Source: Microbacterium sp. NIBRBAC000506063
GTDB lineage: Bacteria; Actinomycetota; Actinomycetes; Actinomycetales; Microbacteriaceae
Reading direction: 5' to 3'
DNA length: 64,000 nucleotides
Assembly: GCF_017968845.1 (NCBI RefSeq)
Contig: NZ_CP072877.1
Coordinates: forward strand, 124,001 to 188,000
Part shown: positions 61,157 to 64,000 of the stretch, piece after piece
Position numbering within the stretch: the stretch's first letter is position 1
Layout: each line of letters begins with the position of its first letter
The notes under the pieces: model-generated
Database searches by the model: none
What the model was told of the DNA's origin: nothing
The model's input: the letters and a program-made list of their open reading frames with translations, nothing else
Program-made: the position numbers and the translations under genes

Positions 61157-62181
61157 GCATCACCCGACGTATCGTTCCCGCGACCGCACTCGCCGGGGCG
61201 ATGATGCTCGTGGCCACCGGCTGCGTGGCCGGCGAGAACCCCAGCGCGAACCCGGCCGAGCCGAGCGGAGACTGGTCGAGCAGCACGCTGACGCTGGACT
61301 GGGCGACCTACAACCCGCTGAGCCTCATCATCCGCGACCAGGGCATCCTCGAAGAGATCGTCGGCGACTCCGTCACGGTCGAGTGGGTGCAGTCGGCCGG
61401 CTCCAACAAGGCCAACGAGCTGTTGCGCGCAGGCTCCATCGACGTCGGCTCGACGGCCGGCTCGGCGGCCTTCCTCGCTCGCGCGAACGGCTCGCCGATC
61501 AAGGTGATCAACATCTATTCGCAGCCGGAGTGGGCCGCCATCGTCGTGCCCGCCGACAGCGAGATCACCTCGCTCGAGCAGCTCGCCGGCACCTCGATCG
61601 CCGCGACGAAGGGCACCGACCCCTACTTCTTCCTGCTCCAGGCGCTGGAGGTCGGCGGGCTGAGCGTCGACGACGTCGAGGTGCAGAACCTGCAGCACGC
61701 CGACGGGCGCTCCGCTCTCGAGGGCGGCTCGGTCGACGCCTGGTCGGGCCTCGACCCGATCATGGCCGCCGCAGAGGTGGAGTCCGGAGCGACGCTCATC
61801 TACCGCAACGTCGACTTCAACACCTACGGGTTCCTGAACGCGACCGAGGACTTCATCGACAACCACGCCGACCTCGCGCAGGCCGTCGTGGACGCCTACG
61901 AGCAGGCCCGTTCCTGGGCGCTGGAGAACCCCGAGGAGACCGCCGCGCTGCTGGCCGAGGTCGCCGGGATCGATCTGGCCGTCGCGACGACCGTCATCGA
62001 GGAGCGTTCCAACCTCGACGTCAGCGGCATCCCGGGTGCGGCGCAGGTCGCGGTGCTGGAGAAGATCCTGCCCGTGCTCCTCGCCGACGGCGACGTGCAG
62101 GGCGGGCAGGCGGCGCTCGATGACGCGCTCTCGAGCATCGTCCACGCCGAGTTCGCCGAGAAGGCCGTGAACGGCGGATGA
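61153..62181 (+). CDS. ABC transporter substrate-binding lipoprotein, aliphatic sulfonate-type (SsuA-like)
   Basis: 342 residues. Lipoprotein signal with VATGC (lipid Cys ~25), then a two-lobed periplasmic-binding fold: LTLDWATYNPLSLIIRDQGI, VEWVQSAGSNKANELLRAGS, DVGSTAGSAAFLARANGSPI and TSIAATKGTDPYFFLLQALE, all typical of SsuA/TauA proteins. The ligand is probably an organic anion such as a sulfonate, but no sulfonate monooxygenase gene (ssuD, tauD) is nearby. ATG overlaps the ATPase stop, and the stop overlaps the permease start. Frame intact. Confidence 0.9.
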   Translation: MSITRRIVPATALAGAMMLVATGCVAGENPSANPAEPSGDWSSSTLTLDWATYNPLSLIIRDQGILEEIVGDSVTVEWVQSAGSNKANELLRAGSIDVGSTAGSAAFLARANGSPIKVINIYSQPEWAAIVVPADSEITSLEQLAGTSIAATKGTDPYFFLLQALEVGGLSVDDVEVQNLQHADGRSALEGGSVDAWSGLDPIMAAAEVESGATLIYRNVDFNTYGFLNATEDFIDNHADLAQAVVDAYEQARSWALENPEETAALLAEVAGIDLAVATTVIEERSNLDVSGIPGAAQVAVLEKILPVLLADGDVQGGQAALDDALSSIVHAEFAEKAVNGG

Positions 62182-62989
62182 GCACGCTCACCGCGGACGC
62201 GCCGGTCACCGAGGTGGCGGCTGCGCGTCGCCTCTGGGATCGGCGCGGTCTGCGGATCGCCGGAGGGATCATCCTTCCGGTACTCCTCCTGCTCGTCTGG
62301 CACTTGGTCACCGCGAGCGGGCTCGTGCCGCCGTACCGGCTGCCCGCACCCGCATCCGTCTTCGCCGCTGCCATCGACCTGGCCGAGCGGGCCAACTGTG
62401 GACGCATATCGCGATCTCGGTGCAGCGCGTCCTGCTCGGCTTCGCCATCGGCTCCGCGATCGGGCTCGCCATCGCCGCCGTTGTCGGCCTCTCGCGCCTG
62501 GGCGATGTGCTGCTGAGCCCGACCCTGGCCGCCGTGCGGGCCGTGCCGTCGCTGGCCTGGGTGCCGCTGCTGATCCTGTGGATCGGGATCGGCGAGGAGT
62601 CCAAGGTCACGCTCATCGCGATCGGCGCCTTCTTCCCTGTCTACACGACGGTGGCCGCCGCGCTCCGGCATGTGGATCCGCAGCTGGTGGAAGCCGGGCG
62701 GTCTTTCAGCCTCAACGGCTGGTCGCTCTTCCGCACCGTGCAGCTGCCCGCGGTCGTTCCCTCGGTGGTGTCGGGGCTGCGCCTCGCCCTCGCTCAGTCC
62801 TGGCTCTTCCTCGTGGCGGCCGAGCTCCTGGCCTCGTCGATGGGTCTCGGCTTCCTTCTCGACGACTCGCAGAACAACGGTCGCGTCGACCGCATCCTCC
62901 TTGCGATCGTTCTCCTCGCCCTCCTCGGCGCTCTGTCCAACGCCCTCCTCGGGTTCGCCGAGAAGCGCCTGCTGAAGAGGTGGACATGA
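62178..62989 (+). CDS. ABC transporter permease, nitrate/sulfonate/taurine type (SsuC-like)
   Basis: About 270 residues, six membrane helices. The EAA-type loop that contacts the ATPase is visible (VDPQLVEAGRSFSLNGWSLFRT), as is RAVPSLAWVPLLILWIGIGEESK, the family signature. Frame lost once near 62394 (CGGGGCC reads CGGGCC). ATG overlaps the binding-protein stop, and the TGA overlaps the acetyl-CoA synthetase ATG. Confidence 0.92.
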
Positions 62990-64000
62990 CCGACGAGGCT
63001 CGCCTCGTGGAGACCCGCACCTTTCCCGCACCCTCCGGCTTCGCAGCGCAGGCCAACGTCACCGCGGAGGCCTACGCGCGGGCCGCCGCCGATCCGGAGG
63101 CGTTCTGGGCCGAGGCCGCGGCGCGCCTCGACTGGCGCGAGGGATGGCACACCGTCAGCGCGTGGGATCCGCCGCAGGGCGAGTCGATCCCGGCCGCACG
63201 CTGGTTTCTCGGCGGCACGCTCAATGTCGCCGAGAACTGCGTCGACCGGCATGTCAGGGCCGGCAAGGGCGAAAAGGTCGCGCTCTACTTCGAAGGCGAG
63301 CGCGGCGATCGCCTGGCCGTGACCTACGCCGATCTGCAGCGGCGCGTCGCGCAGGCGGCCCACGCGCTGACCGCGCTGGGCGTCGTCGCCGGCGATCGCG
63401 TCGTGGTCTACCTGCCTGTGCTCGTCGAGACGGTCGTCATCACCCTCGCCTGTGCGCGGATCGGTGCCGTGCACTCCCTGGTCTTCGGCGGCTTCTCCGC
63501 CGAGGCGCTGCGCTTCCGTCTGCAGGACACGGGCGCCAAGCTGCTCGTGACCAGCGACGGACAGTTCCGGCGGGGGAAGGCCACCGAGGTGAAGTCGACG
63601 GCGGATGCCGCAGCCGAAGGGCTGGCCGCACTCGAGCACGTCCTCGTGCTGCGCCGGACCGGGCAGGAGGTCCCTGGACGCCGGGACGCGACGTCTGGTG
63701 GCACGAGGTCGTCGACACGGCCAGCACCGAGCACGAGGCGCAGGCCTTCGATGCCGAGCATCCGCTGTTCATCATCTACACCTCGGGGACGACCGGCAAG
63801 CCGAAGGGTCTCGTGCACACCTCCGGCGGGTATCTCACCCAGGCGAGTTGGGCGCACTGGGCGCACTTCGACGCGAAGCCGGATGACGTGCACTGGTGCA
63901 CGGCCGACCTCGCCTGGGTGACCGCGCACACCTACGAGATCTACGGGCCGCTCTCCAACGGACTGACCCAGGTGATCTACGAGGGGACGCCCGACAGCCC
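62986..64000 (+). CDS. acsA: Acetyl-CoA synthetase (AMP-forming), N-terminal half, cut by window end
   Basis: About 339 residues present of an expected ~650. WHTVSAWDPPQGESIPAARW, FLGGTLNVAENCVDRHV, GAVHSLVFGGFSAEALRFRL and IIYTSGTTGKPKGLVHTSGG (AMP-binding P-loop), then WCTADLAWVTAHTYEIYGPL are AcsA signatures. Converts acetate (or a close short-chain acid), ATP and CoA to acyl-CoA. Its ATG overlaps the stop of the permease gene, so it is translated as part of the transport operon. Frame lost once near 63675. Substrate specificity cannot be read from this half. Confidence 0.9.

Overview
The window comes from a high-GC actinobacterium, most likely the family Microbacteriaceae and probably the genus Microbacterium. 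Support: about 70% G+C, a dcw cluster with Wag31/SepF/YggT downstream of ftsZ, an actinobacterial QcrCAB-CtaCDEF respiratory branch, the MSMEG/Rv2175c-type kinase substrate, DUF3040 and DUF3043 proteins, and class II DAHP synthase. Much of the gene content matches blocks of the Mycobacterium tuberculosis chromosome (Rv2145c-Rv2204c region) in rearranged order. Genus assignment is inference.

Layout. 0-2.6 kb: end of pyruvate carboxylase, a ParA/MinD-like ATPase with a long acidic N-terminus, and peptide deformylase. 2.7-12.6 kb: acyl-CoA ligase, 1-acylglycerol-phosphate-type acyltransferase, DAHP synthase, a PASTA serine/threonine kinase, a LysM cell-wall protein, an Rv2175c-like DNA-binding protein, a polyprenyl diphosphate synthase and a DUF3040 membrane protein. 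12.6-30.4 kb: the division and cell-wall (dcw) cluster mraZ-rsmH-ftsL-ftsI-murF-mraY-murD-ftsW-murG, then an opposite-strand membrane protein/GntR pair, then murC-ftsQ-ftsZ-yggS-sepF-yggT-wag31. murE is not in the cluster. 30.4-44.3 kb: lspA, rluD, an ECF sigma factor with a CU044-type partner, DinB-like protein, dnaE, a membrane protein, hisD, nrdR, pyrD, DUF3043, an M20 peptidase and an ErpA-like Fe-S carrier. 44.4-52.6 kb: aa3 oxidase genes ctaCDF (+) facing qcrB-qcrA-qcrC-ctaE (-), with a rhodanese in between. 52.8-58.5 kb: trpD, an MFS transporter, a stand-alone 5'-3' exonuclease, an IS982-type element that splits a secreted PKD-like gene, and a lipoprotein. 58.6-64 kb: rpsA and a tightly overlapping sulfonate/nitrate-type ABC transporter whose last gene is an acetyl-CoA synthetase (cut by the window end).

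The main caveat is sequence quality. I find about 80 places, in roughly 40 genes, where the reading frame is lost and is restored by adding one G or C (once two) to an existing G/C run; no place needs a base removed. Essential genes such as ftsZ, murC, murD, murG, mraY and dnaE are all hit. I therefore treat these genes as intact genes in an error-containing assembly, give coordinates for the whole gene, and quote lengths after the inferred repair.

The most interesting non-gene signals are: two oppositely oriented clusters of 10-bp-spaced GTGGAG boxes in front of mraZ; a roughly five-fold excess of the word GGCATCC/GGATGCC on both strands; a recurring -10 hexamer 6-9 nt before start codons that predicts leaderless mRNAs; the missing murE; and the ABC transporter/acetyl-CoA synthetase operon. 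I found no CRISPR array, tRNA, rRNA, prophage or clear novel defence system. No stretch longer than 300 bases lacks a gene.
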